In this document: piece after piece, positions 1 to 6,906 of the stretch
How the letters are laid out: each line of letters begins with the position of its first letter
Position numbering within the stretch: the first letter of the stretch is position 1
Source of the DNA: an uncultured Collinsella sp.
GTDB lineage: Bacteria > Actinomycetota > Coriobacteriia > Coriobacteriales > Coriobacteriaceae
Assembly (NCBI GenBank): GCA_959019775.1
Contig: CAUEPS010000038.1
Location: 1-7,722 of the forward strand
Length of the DNA: 7,722 nucleotides
Direction of reading: 5' to 3'
Notes under the pieces: model-generated
Database searches by the model: none
Told to the model about the DNA's origin: nothing
The model's input: only the letters and a program-made list of their open reading frames with translations
Translations under genes and position numbers: made by a program

Positions 1-923
1 CGTGCATAGGCCTCAACGTCACTCGGCTCATCGATGCAGTCGATAATTACGCGCTGGAAGAGCGCCGGCGCGCACACGAAGCCCAGCGTACGGGCGGCAC
101 CGGCAACAGCCGGCATCAGACGCGCAGCCTGCGGATTGGTATCGGGAACCAGGATCCACCCCACGCGCTCGCCCGGCAGCGAAAGCGACTTGGAATACGA
201 GTAGCACACGATGGTGTGCTCGTAGATCGAAGGCACCCAAGGCACCTCGGCGCCATAGACAATCTCGCGATACGGCTCATCCGAGATAAGCGTGATTGGA
301 TTCTTGGGATCGCGCTTGGCGTTGACCTCGCGCAAGATATTGGCCAGTCGCGTCAGCGTATCGCGCGTATACACGGCACCGGTCGGGTTGTTGGGCGAGT
401 CGATAATGACAGCCGCCGTCTTATCGGTAATCGCCTTGAGCACGTTGTCCACGCTCAGCTGGAATGTGTCCTCGTTGGCAAGCGCCTCGACACACGTACA
501 GCCGGCCTTCTCAATCCAAACGCGATACTCCGGAAAGTACGGGGCGATAACAATAACCTCGTCGCCCGGATTCGTAACGGCGTTGAGCGTACAGGTGAGC
601 GAAGCCGCTGCGCCCACGGTCATAAAGACATCCTTGCCCTCATAACTCGTACCGAAGCGACGGTTGAGCGACTCAGCCACAGCGGTACGGCACTGCGGCA
701 GGCCCGGTGCGGGCGTGTATCCGTGCAGCTGCTCGCTCGGCAGTTCAAGCGCCTTTTTGATGGACTCCGCCACGGCAGCAGGTGCCGGAACGCTCGGGTT
801 GCCCAGCGAAAAATCGAATACGTTTTCCGCACCAATCTGCGCCTTGCGCTCAAGGCCATAGCTAAAAATCTCGCGGATGATGGAACTCTCTGCACCGCGA
901 GCATACATGGTTTCGTTGATCAT
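1..923 (-). CDS. PLP-dependent aminotransferase, class I/II (C-terminus cut by window edge)
   Basis: The frame is open from an ATG at 921-923 to the left edge, giving 307 codons; the family usually has about 390-400 residues, so roughly the last fifth is missing. It is a fold-type I aminotransferase, a cytosolic enzyme moving an amino group between an amino acid and a 2-oxo acid through pyridoxal phosphate. Visible motifs in order are an N-terminal SLGNPSVPAP segment, NPTG at residues 179-182, SDEPY with Asp215 (pyridine nitrogen contact) and Tyr218 (PLP O3' contact), and SKSLSLPGERVG with Lys245 as the Schiff-base lysine and Arg253 as a phosphate contact. An AAGGGG ribosome binding site five bases upstream supports the start. 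The substrate-binding arginine expected near the C-terminus is outside the window, so the substrate cannot be named. It lies downstream of ftsH on the same strand but is separated from it by a terminator and appears to be a separate unit. Confidence 0.93.
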   Translation of the reverse strand, partial: MINETMYARGAESSIIREIFSYGLERKAQIGAENVFDFSLGNPSVPAPAAVAESIKKALELPSEQLHGYTPAPGLPQCRTAVAESLNRRFGTSYEGKDVFMTVGAAASLTCTLNAVTNPGDEVIVIAPYFPEYRVWIEKAGCTCVEALANEDTFQLSVDNVLKAITDKTAAVIIDSPNNPTGAVYTRDTLTRLANILREVNAKRDPKNPITLISDEPYREIVYGAEVPWVPSIYEHTIVCYSYSKSLSLPGERVGWILVPDTNPQAARLMPAVAGAARTLGFVCAPALFQRVIIDCIDEPSDVEAYA

Positions 924-947
924 CTGTTCCCCTTTCGCATAGGCGCT

Positions 948-953
948 ATTGTA
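948..953 (-). promoter_or_regulatory. Candidate -10 box of the aminotransferase gene
   Basis: TACAAT on the minus strand matches the sigma-70-type -10 consensus at five of six positions and lies 24 bases upstream of the ATG, which leaves a short leader containing the AAGGGG ribosome binding site. I find no convincing -35 hexamer at 16-18 bases, so this rests mainly on the -10 box and its position. Confidence 0.35.
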
Positions 954-982
954 CGCTTTAGTCGAGCAAAGTGCCGCAGCAA

Positions 983-1044
983 TGTTGATTGGGGACAGAC
1001 TTAAATGCATGAAAACGCTCATTTAAGTCTGTCCCCAATCAACA
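983..1044. repeat. Perfect 25-bp inverted repeat, REP/REPIN-like palindromic element
   Basis: Bases 983-1007 and 1020-1044 are exact reverse complements, separated by a 12-base loop at 1008-1019. The arms contain GGGGACAG followed by an AT-rich segment ending in TTAAATG. No T-run follows either arm, and the ftsH gene has its own terminator at 1061-1100, so this is unlikely to be a simple terminator. The layout, two inverted copies of a GGGGACAG-bearing half around a short spacer, resembles REP doublets mobilised by REP-associated tyrosine transposases. That assignment is inference: only one copy and no transposase gene are in the window. A short MITE is the main alternative. Confidence 0.6.
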
Positions 1045-1060
1045 GATGGCCCCATATCGC

Positions 1061-1100
1061 TCAAAAGAAAAGCCTCCGCAGGTTTCCCCACGGAGGCTTT
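1061..1100 (-). terminator. Rho-independent terminator of ftsH
   Basis: A 10-bp perfect stem (1069-1078 with 1091-1100, arm AAAGCCTCCG) with a 12-base loop begins 11 bases after the ftsH stop codon. Read on the minus strand, the stem runs into TTTTCTTTT, a typical terminator tail. It isolates the tilS-hpt-ftsH cluster from the aminotransferase gene. Confidence 0.85.
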
Positions 1101-1111
1101 CGCCACAAAGA

Positions 1112-3250
1112 CTATTTGTCGTCGTCGGTGTCGGCACCGGCATTGACGGCACAGTCATCGCCGGCATCATCGGATGCGGCTTCGGCATCCTCCTGCATAG
1201 CCGCCTGCGCAAATGCTGCGGCATCGGCCGCCAGCTCCTCCTCGCTCATGCGAGGTGCGCGCTTCTTGGTCGGCATGCCGGCTGCCTTGGCGTTGCGCTC
1301 TTCCTTGGCTGCCAGGATATCGCCCTCGCGCTCAAGGTAGGCATCCCACTCGTTGTCGAGCAGGGCGTTCACGGCGTCGCCTTCGACGGTCTCGCGCTCA
1401 AGCAGCACCTTGGCCATCAGGTCGAGCTGATCGCGACGGGCATCCAGAATCTCGACCGCACGGCGATGGGCCTCGCGCATGATGCGCTGAACCTCGATAT
1501 CGATGCGGCGCGCCGTCTCCTCAGAGTAGTCCTGATGATCGGCATAGTCGCGGCCCAGGAATACCTGATGCTGCGCCTCGCCAAAGACCTGCGTTCCAAG
1601 CTCCTCGCTCATGCCCAGACGCGTAACCATCTCGCGCGCCATCTTGGTCGCGCGCTCCAGGTCGTTGCTCGCGCCCGACGTGATGTCATCGCACATGAGC
1701 TCCTCGGCAACGCGACCGCCCAAGAACACGGCAAGCTCGTCGAGCATCTCATTCTTGGTCTTGAGGAAGTGGTCCTCCTGCGGAAGCTGCAGCGTGTAGC
1801 CCAGGGCCTGACCGCGGCTGACAATCGAGATCTTGTGGACCGGATCGGAGTGCTCCAGGATATGGCCCACCAAAGCGTGACCGCTCTCATGGTAGGCAAT
1901 CGTGGTGCGCTCGGCCTCGGTCATCACGCGACCCTTGCGCTGCGGACCGGCAATCACGCGCTCCATCGATTCCTCGACCTCGTCCATCGAGATCACGGAA
2001 CGATGGCGGCGGGCAGCCAGCAGTGCAGATTCGTTGAGCAGATTTGCCAGATCGGCGCCGGTGAAGCCAACGGTCATCTGGGCGAGCTTCTCAAACTTCA
2101 CGTCCTCGTCCATCGGCTTGTTCTCGGCATGCACGCGCAAAATCTGCTCACGGCCCTTCACGTCCGGACGGTCGACCGTAACCTGACGGTCAAAACGACC
2201 GGGACGCAGCAATGCCGGATCCAGGATGTCAGGACGGTTGGTCGCAGCGATCAGGATGACCGACTCGCTCTCCTCAAAACCGTCCATCTCGACCAGCAGC
2301 TGGTTGAGCGTCTGCTCGCGCTCGTCATGACCGCCGCCCAAGCCAGCTCCGCGCTGACGTCCCACGGCATCGATCTCATCGATGAAGATGATCGACGGGG
2401 CCTGGGACTTGGCCTCCTTAAAGAGGTCACGCACGCGGCTGGCGCCGACACCCACGAACATCTCGACAAAATCGGAACCCGAGATGCTAAAGAACGGCAC
2501 GCCCGCCTCGCCGGCAACGGCCTTGGCCAACAGCGTTTTACCGGTGCCCGGAGGGCCCACCAGCAACACACCACGTGGGATCTTGGCGCCCAGCTTGCGA
2601 TAGCGATCCGGATCGCTCAAAAAGTCACGGATCTCCTCGAGCTCCTCGACCGCCTCGTCCACGCCGGCAACGTCTTCAAACTTGACCTTGGGGCGCGTGG
2701 CCTCGTTGGTCTTGGCGTTGGTCTTGCCAAACTGCATGTTCCTGTTGTTGGCGCCCATCATCTGGCGCATAAAGTAGAACATGATGGCGATCAGGGCAAT
2801 CGTCGGAAGCACGCTCATCGCCAGGTCACCCCAAAAATCGGGGTCATTGGTGTTGACGATGTACTTGGTATCGGGGTGCTCCGCCATAAGCTCGGCAAGC
2901 GAATCGGAGCCGACATAGGTCGAGGAGAAGCTCTTGAGCTCGCTCGTATCGCCCTTGTCCTTCTTCGTCTTCCAGTAATGACCCGCCACGCTTCCGTCTT
3001 GAACCGTATAGGTCAAATCTTCGACGCGATCCTGCTTGATGGCGTTGACCATCTCGCTCGTCGCGAGCTTTACGGTATTGCTGGAATTGGCAAAGCCGGA
3101 GCCCATGTTAAAGAAGGCGTAGCCCAGAAGCGCGCAAGCCAAAATAAAATACAGCCAGCCCGTACGCGTGGGCTTCTTGCCTCCGGGCATCCCCGGGATC
3201 TTAGGCTCCCGGGGAGTCTGGGAATTGTTATCGTTACGGTCGTCGGGCAT
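1112..3250 (-). CDS. ftsH: ATP-dependent zinc metalloprotease FtsH
   Basis: This is a 712-residue membrane AAA+ protease that forms hexamers and degrades misfolded membrane proteins and short-lived regulators. A charged, proline-rich N-terminus precedes membrane segment 1 (about 31-50), an extracytoplasmic domain (about 51-141) and membrane segment 2 (about 142-161). The ATPase domain has Walker A GPPGTGKT at 232-239, pore motif MFVG at 264-267, Walker B IIFIDE at 287-292, and the second region of homology with arginine fingers Arg352 and Arg355. The protease domain has HESGH at 454-458; the inferred zinc ligands are His454, His458 and Asp530, with Glu455 catalytic. All key residues are present, so it should be active. 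The last 50 or so residues form an alanine- and aspartate/glutamate-rich tail ending in TDDDK. The start is one base after the hpt stop and uses an RBS inside hpt, so the two are probably co-transcribed. The gene ends just before a strong terminator. Confidence 0.98.
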   Translation of the reverse strand: MPDDRNDNNSQTPREPKIPGMPGGKKPTRTGWLYFILACALLGYAFFNMGSGFANSSNTVKLATSEMVNAIKQDRVEDLTYTVQDGSVAGHYWKTKKDKGDTSELKSFSSTYVGSDSLAELMAEHPDTKYIVNTNDPDFWGDLAMSVLPTIALIAIMFYFMRQMMGANNRNMQFGKTNAKTNEATRPKVKFEDVAGVDEAVEELEEIRDFLSDPDRYRKLGAKIPRGVLLVGPPGTGKTLLAKAVAGEAGVPFFSISGSDFVEMFVGVGASRVRDLFKEAKSQAPSIIFIDEIDAVGRQRGAGLGGGHDEREQTLNQLLVEMDGFEESESVILIAATNRPDILDPALLRPGRFDRQVTVDRPDVKGREQILRVHAENKPMDEDVKFEKLAQMTVGFTGADLANLLNESALLAARRHRSVISMDEVEESMERVIAGPQRKGRVMTEAERTTIAYHESGHALVGHILEHSDPVHKISIVSRGQALGYTLQLPQEDHFLKTKNEMLDELAVFLGGRVAEELMCDDITSGASNDLERATKMAREMVTRLGMSEELGTQVFGEAQHQVFLGRDYADHQDYSEETARRIDIEVQRIMREAHRRAVEILDARRDQLDLMAKVLLERETVEGDAVNALLDNEWDAYLEREGDILAAKEERNAKAAGMPTKKRAPRMSEEELAADAAAFAQAAMQEDAEAASDDAGDDCAVNAGADTDDDK

Positions 3251-3251
3251 C

Positions 3252-3800
3252 TTACGAATAAACCTCCGGTTTCAAAATGCCCAGATACGGAAGGTTACGA
3301 TAGCGCTCGGCATAGTCGAGGCCGTAGCCCACCACAAAGGCATCGGGGCAATGGGTTCCAACATACTTGGGCGTGATGGCCGAGGTACGGTCCTCAACGT
3401 CCTTCCACAGGAAGGCGGCGACCTCCAGAGAAGCGGGCTTGCGGCTCTCGAGGTTCTTCATCAGATACTTGAGCGTCAGGCCCGAGTCCAGAATGTCCTC
3501 GACGATCAGCACGTCGCGACCGCGGATGTCGATATCCAGGTCCTTAATGATACGCACGATACCCGAGGACTTCACACCGTCGCCATAGCTCGAAACAGCC
3601 ATGAAATCGATGTTGGTCGGCAGCTCGATCTTGCGCATCAGGTCGCCCATAAAGACCACGGCGCCGCGCAGGACCGCAATCAGCACCAGATCCTTACCCG
3701 CGTAGTCGCGAGTAATCTGCTCGCCTAGGCGAGAGACGATACCGTCGATATCCTCCTGCGTAAACAGAACCTTCTCGATATCCGGATGTTGAGAAGCCAT
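3252..3800 (-). CDS. hpt: Hypoxanthine phosphoribosyltransferase
   Basis: This is a 182-residue cytosolic purine-salvage enzyme that joins hypoxanthine (and usually guanine) to PRPP, giving IMP or GMP; the length is normal for bacterial type I enzymes. The LRGA loop is at 44-47 and a flexible-loop SSYGDG at 70-75. The PRPP-binding motif VEDILDSGLT spans 100-109, with acidic pair Glu101/Asp102 and the catalytic Asp105. Lys133 aligns with the lysine that reads the purine 6-oxo group, although the loop after it appears one residue longer than in the Bacillus subtilis protein as I remember it. The near-C-terminal FVVGYGLDYAERYRNLPY is highly typical of the family. The ATG at 3798-3800 follows an AAAGGG ribosome binding site. 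hpt sits between tilS and ftsH, an order common in Gram-positives. Confidence 0.97.
   Translation of the reverse strand: MASQHPDIEKVLFTQEDIDGIVSRLGEQITRDYAGKDLVLIAVLRGAVVFMGDLMRKIELPTNIDFMAVSSYGDGVKSSGIVRIIKDLDIDIRGRDVLIVEDILDSGLTLKYLMKNLESRKPASLEVAAFLWKDVEDRTSAITPKYVGTHCPDAFVVGYGLDYAERYRNLPYLGILKPEVYS
3262..3267 (-). promoter_or_regulatory. ftsH ribosome binding site inside the end of hpt
   Basis: GGAGGT on the minus strand lies within the last codons of hpt, 11 bases from the ftsH ATG. The spacing is a little long, but this is the only good site. With the one-base gap between hpt stop and ftsH start it suggests translational coupling. Confidence 0.6.
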
Positions 3801-3856
3801 GACAACCCTTTCTTGTGCTTATCGCCCACACACCGCCGTATGGACGCGAACTTCAC

Positions 3857-3865
3857 ATTCTAGCA
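3857..3865 (-). promoter_or_regulatory. Candidate extended -10 promoter for hpt-ftsH
   Basis: TGCTAGAAT on the minus strand is an extended -10 element (TGn plus TAGAAT, five of six consensus). It would start transcription about 50 bases before hpt. The -35 region is poor, as is often tolerated with an extended -10. It would let hpt-ftsH be expressed apart from tilS. No terminator is visible between tilS and hpt, so read-through from tilS is also likely. Confidence 0.35.
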
Positions 3866-3947
3866 GCGCACGGGGTATATTTTCCAGCCCGTACGCCATC
3901 AGCGCGGGAATACCGTCAACGTCGCACAGAATAGCTGGCGTGGGACG

Positions 3948-5489
3948 CTATTCCGCATCGACCACACGAAGCAGATAGGCCACATGCGTTGCGGCCGTGC
4001 ATTTAAAGCGCTCGTCCGTGCGAACGCCTGCGACCCATACCACGGCACCCCCCGGAGCCGTTCTCACCACAGGAACGCCCGCGCGCTCAGAGACGGGAAT
4101 ACGAGCCTCGTTGAGCAGGTCGGACACCTTCTTACTTCGCCCACTCATGCCCAACGGACACATCACATCCCCCGGCGCGGGACCGTCTACCCACAGACGC
4201 GCCAAACGCGCCTCGGCGGGAATCTCCCCGCGCGAGCCGGCGAGCATCCGTTCGCTATCGCGATCGGCAAAGCCCAGCGTCGCTGCATCCACCATAGCGA
4301 CCACCCCTCCGGCACCCGCAAGTTCGCGGGCACGGCGCACAATATCACACCCCGGCTCGACGGCTATCGGCTCTGCCACCAGGATGCGGCCCGCCCCCAG
4401 CGGCAATCGACCGGGAATGGTGACCCAATCGGCAACTAACCCCTCGCGCGCCGCCGGGGCCTTGAATGACAGCATGCCAAACTCCACGCGCGCATCGATT
4501 CCCGCCGGCAGCGTGACCGAACCCGAGCCTTCGGCAACACAGGCAAGCACGCGCTCCACATGCCGCATCTCCGGGCGAGCGTCTGGGTCGATACGCTTAA
4601 TTGCCAGTCGCACCATGCGCCGAGCAATCACCACCTCGGCCGCGGCCAGTCGGCGAGCGTCAAGGACCAGTGCACCCGCCGCCTCCTTGCGCAGGCAGCT
4701 TCGAAACGCCTGTGCGGAAAGCTGGGAAAGAAAGGCGTCCTCATCGCCTAAGATCTCGCAGGCGGCGCCAATCGTCTTACAGACGCTCGCGTTGCGCTGC
4801 GCCACCACCGGCATCACTCGATGGCGCACGTAGTTGCGCAAGTACGACACGTCCTCGTTGCTCTCGTCCTCTCGCCACGGCTGACCATGCACCTGCAGAT
4901 AGCCCACGAGCTCATCATGAGTCAGGTCGAGCAAGGGACGCACCACGATATTCCTCCGGCGAGGAATGCTCGATAGACCAGCGGGCCCCGAACCCTTAAT
5001 CGCGTTCATCAAAAACGTTTCCGCGCGATCCGAAGACGTGTGCGCGGTGCAGATACGAGCCGCCGTTCGCGGTGCCCCCGTCTGGGCGCAGAGCTCGCGG
5101 ACATACCTCCGCGCCGCGGCATAGCGCACCTCGCGGGCAGCCGCCTCGATATTGCCCGATTCATCATCAAAATAGGCATGCTCAACACACAGCGGCAAGC
5201 CATATTGTGCGCATAGGCCGCGCACAAAGGCCTCGTCGCCATCGGATGCCTCACCGCGCAGATGATGGTTCACATGCAGCACGTGCAGTCGCTCGCGCGC
5301 GATGGGAGCTACACCACGCCCATCCTGAATATCCAACTTTGATGTGCACGCCATAAGGAACAAAGCCGTCGAGTCCGCACCACCTGATACCATGAGCACC
5401 ACGGGGGCAGCCGTCTGCCGCGTTGCCAGAGCTTTATCATCAGCCCACGATGCAGCATGGTGTCCATAATGCTGAGATACCGTTGGCAT
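3948..5489 (-). CDS. tilS: tRNA(Ile)-lysidine synthase
   Basis: TilS uses ATP to attach lysine to C34 of the CAU-anticodon tRNA-Ile, switching it from Met to Ile identity; it is essential in most bacteria. The 513-residue product has the N-type PP-loop SGGADS at 35-40, the HVNHHLRG segment at 72-79, a TAHTSSDRAET segment at 148-158, and RPLLDLTHDEL plus WREDESNEDVSYLRNYVRHRVMP at about 184-227 (two adjoining family signatures). The C-terminal domain includes PLGMSGRSKKVSDLLNEARIP and ends with a WVAGVRTDERFK segment, so it is full length. It is longer than the E. coli enzyme (432) and has an N-terminal extension ahead of the PP-loop. The ATG at 5487-5489 is fixed by an excellent AGGAGG six bases upstream. 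It is first of the tilS-hpt-ftsH series and divergent from the WalJ-like gene. The stop is TAG. Confidence 0.96.
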   Translation of the reverse strand: MPTVSQHYGHHAASWADDKALATRQTAAPVVLMVSGGADSTALFLMACTSKLDIQDGRGVAPIARERLHVLHVNHHLRGEASDGDEAFVRGLCAQYGLPLCVEHAYFDDESGNIEAAAREVRYAAARRYVRELCAQTGAPRTAARICTAHTSSDRAETFLMNAIKGSGPAGLSSIPRRRNIVVRPLLDLTHDELVGYLQVHGQPWREDESNEDVSYLRNYVRHRVMPVVAQRNASVCKTIGAACEILGDEDAFLSQLSAQAFRSCLRKEAAGALVLDARRLAAAEVVIARRMVRLAIKRIDPDARPEMRHVERVLACVAEGSGSVTLPAGIDARVEFGMLSFKAPAAREGLVADWVTIPGRLPLGAGRILVAEPIAVEPGCDIVRRARELAGAGGVVAMVDAATLGFADRDSERMLAGSRGEIPAEARLARLWVDGPAPGDVMCPLGMSGRSKKVSDLLNEARIPVSERAGVPVVRTAPGGAVVWVAGVRTDERFKCTAATHVAYLLRVVDAE

Positions 5490-5495
5490 TTGCTT

Positions 5496-5501
5496 CCTCC
5501 T
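5496..5501 (-). promoter_or_regulatory. Strong ribosome binding site of tilS
   Basis: AGGAGG on the minus strand lies six bases before the tilS ATG. It decides that start over other in-frame candidates. Confidence 0.8.
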
Positions 5502-5517
5502 CTATTCGTTCGCACCC

Positions 5518-5523
5518 ATTGTA
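5518..5523 (-). promoter_or_regulatory. Candidate -10 box of tilS in the 48-bp divergent gap
   Basis: TACAAT on the minus strand is the same hexamer as the candidate aminotransferase -10 box. It is spaced to start transcription just before the tilS ribosome binding site. No good -35 is visible, and that position would fall inside the divergent WalJ-like coding region. The plus-strand promoter must share this 48-bp gap or lie inside tilS. Confidence 0.3.
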
Positions 5524-5537
5524 TCCTTTGGAATCTT

Positions 5538-6347
5538 ATGTCTCGTCTGCACCTTCATATCCTTGGCAGCGGCTCAAAAGGCAACTGCGCGCTCATCGAA
5601 GGCCCCCGGGGGCTCATCATGATTGACGGCGGTCTTTCTCGCCGCGAGACATTAATGCGCATGACAGAACTGGGGCTCTCGGCAGACAACGTCTCGGCTC
5701 TTCTCATTACTCATGAGCATACCGATCACATCAAGGGCCTCGATGTCTGGTGCAAGCACTGGCACGGCCCCCTCTTTGCCAGCATGGGCACACTTTCGAG
5801 CAAAGAAAATCTTTCGCATCTGCCTGTCGAGGAATTCGATCCCGGTGACACCCTATCCATTGCCGGCATCCAGGTGCAAACCTACTCAACATCACACGAT
5901 GTCATAAATCCAGTCGGCTATCGATTCGACGCCCTCGATGATTCCATCGGCTTTGCCACCGACACCGGAGAGCTATCGAGCCAGGCCATGAACACCCTCA
6001 AAGATTGTCGAGTCCTCGCGCTCGAAAGCAACCACGATGCGACCATGCTGCGCGAGGGAGAATATCCCCGCTTTCTTCAGAAGCGCATCCTATCTACAAA
6101 AGGGCATCTGTCCAACGATCAGGCCGCCGAAGCCGCACGCGAGCTTGTTACCGATCGCACCGAACAGCTCATTGCCATGCATATCAGCCAAGATAACAAT
6201 CGCCCGAGTCTTACCGTCAAAAGCTATGCCAAAGCTCTAGCCGCAACCCTGGATGACGAGGTCGGCAGCTCCGCCACCCTTCTCCAAGGATCGCGAAATC
6301 TCTCGATACGCCCCGCAAGCCAGTATCGGCCAGCAACCATTCAATAG
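5538..6347 (+). CDS. Metallo-beta-lactamase-fold hydrolase, WalJ/YycJ (VicX)-like
   Basis: The product is 269 residues, in the normal range for this family, and is predicted cytosolic with no signal or membrane segment. The metal site is visible as HEHTDH at 59-64 (His59, His61, Asp63, His64), His120 in TSHD, Asp142 in TDTG and His215 in MHIS, consistent with a two-metal hydrolase. The N-terminal LGSGSKGNC at 9-17 and later ESNHD (163-167) and GHLS (189-192) are signatures of the WalJ/YycJ group. In Firmicutes the relatives are linked to the WalRK system, cell wall or replication coordination, and a nuclease role has been proposed; the substrate here is unknown, and no walRK genes are in the window. 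The frame is open upstream to an ATG at 5457, but those 27 codons overlap tilS and its ribosome binding site; the family begins right before LHILGSGSKGN, so I chose the ATG at 5538. Its own ribosome binding site is weak (GGA). Confidence 0.9.
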   Translation: MSRLHLHILGSGSKGNCALIEGPRGLIMIDGGLSRRETLMRMTELGLSADNVSALLITHEHTDHIKGLDVWCKHWHGPLFASMGTLSSKENLSHLPVEEFDPGDTLSIAGIQVQTYSTSHDVINPVGYRFDALDDSIGFATDTGELSSQAMNTLKDCRVLALESNHDATMLREGEYPRFLQKRILSTKGHLSNDQAAEAARELVTDRTEQLIAMHISQDNNRPSLTVKSYAKALAATLDDEVGSSATLLQGSRNLSIRPASQYRPATIQ

Positions 6348-6361
6348 ACTGTCCTAGACAG

Positions 6362-6406
6362 CAAAAGGGGCCGGGAATCGCTTCCCAGCCCCTTTTGTTA
6401 TCTTTT
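6362..6406. terminator. Bidirectional terminator between the WalJ-like gene and hsp20
   Basis: A hairpin pairs CAAAAGGGGC (from 6362) with GCCCCTTTTG (to 6397), continues past one C/A mismatch into GGGAA/TTCCC, and closes on the loop TCGC. On the plus strand it is followed by TTATCTTTT, and on the minus strand the stem itself ends in TTTTG. It lies 14 bases after the WalJ-like stop and 32 bases after the hsp20 stop, serving both convergent genes. Confidence 0.88.
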
Positions 6407-6429
6407 AATAGCGCAGAACACCAACGAAG

Positions 6430-6861
6430 TTAATCGATGGAGATCTTCGTAACGTTCTTCTTCTCGACGATCTTGGGAACCGTAACGGTCAGGATGCCGT
6501 CAGCGTACTTAGCCGAGAGGCCCTCGCTCGATGCGTCCTTAAGATACACGCCACGCGTCGCGCTGTACGAGCTGAACTCCTTCTGCAGGAAGTTCTTGCC
6601 CTCGTTCTCCTCGTCTTCCTCGACATTCACGCTAATGGAGAGACGGCCCTCGTTAAGCTCGACATCGATATCGTCCTTGGCGACGCCGGTAAGATAAGCC
6701 TTGACCTCATAGCCATCGCCCTTATCCTCAACGTCAACGGGGAACGCCTTAGAGGCAATCGAGCCGTTCGCTAGGTCACTCATATCATCAAACAGATCGA
6801 ACAGCGAGCTTGCAGAGGGACGAACGCCAAAAACCGAACGATAAGGAACCATGCTTGCCAT
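6430..6861 (-). CDS. Small heat-shock protein, Hsp20/alpha-crystallin family
   Basis: This is an ATP-independent holdase chaperone that binds unfolding proteins in the cytosol as large oligomers. The chosen product is 143 residues. A short N-terminal arm precedes the alpha-crystallin domain (about 40-131), which contains the conserved A-D-G-I-L segment (Gly122-Ile-Leu124), and the C-terminal tail carries an I-x-I motif (Ile140-Ser-Ile142) used for oligomerisation. Two ATGs are possible: 6894 would add 11 residues but has no ribosome binding site, whereas 6861 follows AAGGAG at eight bases, so 6861 is used. A hairpin can cover that site. The gene is convergent with the WalJ-like gene and shares its terminator. 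It is a single-gene transcript with its promoter in the AT-rich region to the right. Confidence 0.94.
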   Translation of the reverse strand: MASMVPYRSVFGVRPSASSLFDLFDDMSDLANGSIASKAFPVDVEDKGDGYEVKAYLTGVAKDDIDVELNEGRLSISVNVEEDEENEGKNFLQKEFSSYSATRGVYLKDASSEGLSAKYADGILTVTVPKIVEKKNVTKISID

Positions 6862-6867
6862 GTTTAC

Positions 6868-6885
6868 CACTCCTTTATAGGACTG
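6868..6885 (-). promoter_or_regulatory. hsp20 ribosome binding site within a small hairpin; possible RNA thermometer
   Basis: On the minus strand the hsp20 leader reads CAGTCCT-ATAA-AGGAGTG. The arms pair at six of seven positions with one internal G-G mismatch, and nearly the whole AAGGAG ribosome binding site lies in the loop edge and 3' arm. Short, imperfect stems over the binding site of hsp20 genes are the hallmark of ROSE-type and fourU thermometers, and ROSE elements carry a G-G pair opposite the binding site. The pairing is seen; thermosensing is inference, and a stem this short may be too weak alone. Confidence 0.35.
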
Positions 6886-6906
6886 CCGAGTCATCTTCTA
6901 GGTGAC

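Noticed and set aside
216..1004. A 262-codon plus-strand open frame
   Set aside because: It lies opposite the aminotransferase, whose NPTG, Asp215, Lys245 and other motifs are intact on the minus strand; it also runs into the palindrome at 983-1044.
1046..3376. A 776-codon plus-strand open frame
   Set aside because: It is the antisense shadow of ftsH and part of hpt. The minus strand encodes complete FtsH with every catalytic motif, while the plus-strand translation shows no recognisable domain. Long antisense frames are common opposite GC-biased genes.
3168..3728. A 186-codon plus-strand open frame
   Set aside because: It is the antisense of hpt and the start of ftsH, both confirmed on the minus strand by motifs and ribosome binding sites.
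3870..3892. ACGGG/CCCGT inverted repeat in the tilS-hpt gap as a terminator
   Set aside because: Only five base pairs with a 13-base loop and no T-run on either strand.
3997..4833. A 278-codon plus-strand open frame
   Set aside because: It is the antisense of tilS; the product is a low-complexity Arg/Ser/Ala/Pro sequence typical of a shadow frame.
5502..5519. A five-codon minus-strand mini-ORF (MGANE) ending at the tilS ribosome binding site
   Set aside because: It overlaps the candidate -10 box, would leave essentially no leader, and is short enough to be chance.
5457..5537. Upstream in-frame start giving a 296-residue WalJ-like protein
   Set aside because: The added 27 codons overlap tilS and its ribosome binding site, and the family fold begins right after the ATG at 5538.
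6862..6894. An upstream in-frame ATG for hsp20 at 6894
   Set aside because: It has no ribosome binding site, whereas the ATG at 6861 has AAGGAG at eight bases, and the extra 11 residues would be translated through that site.
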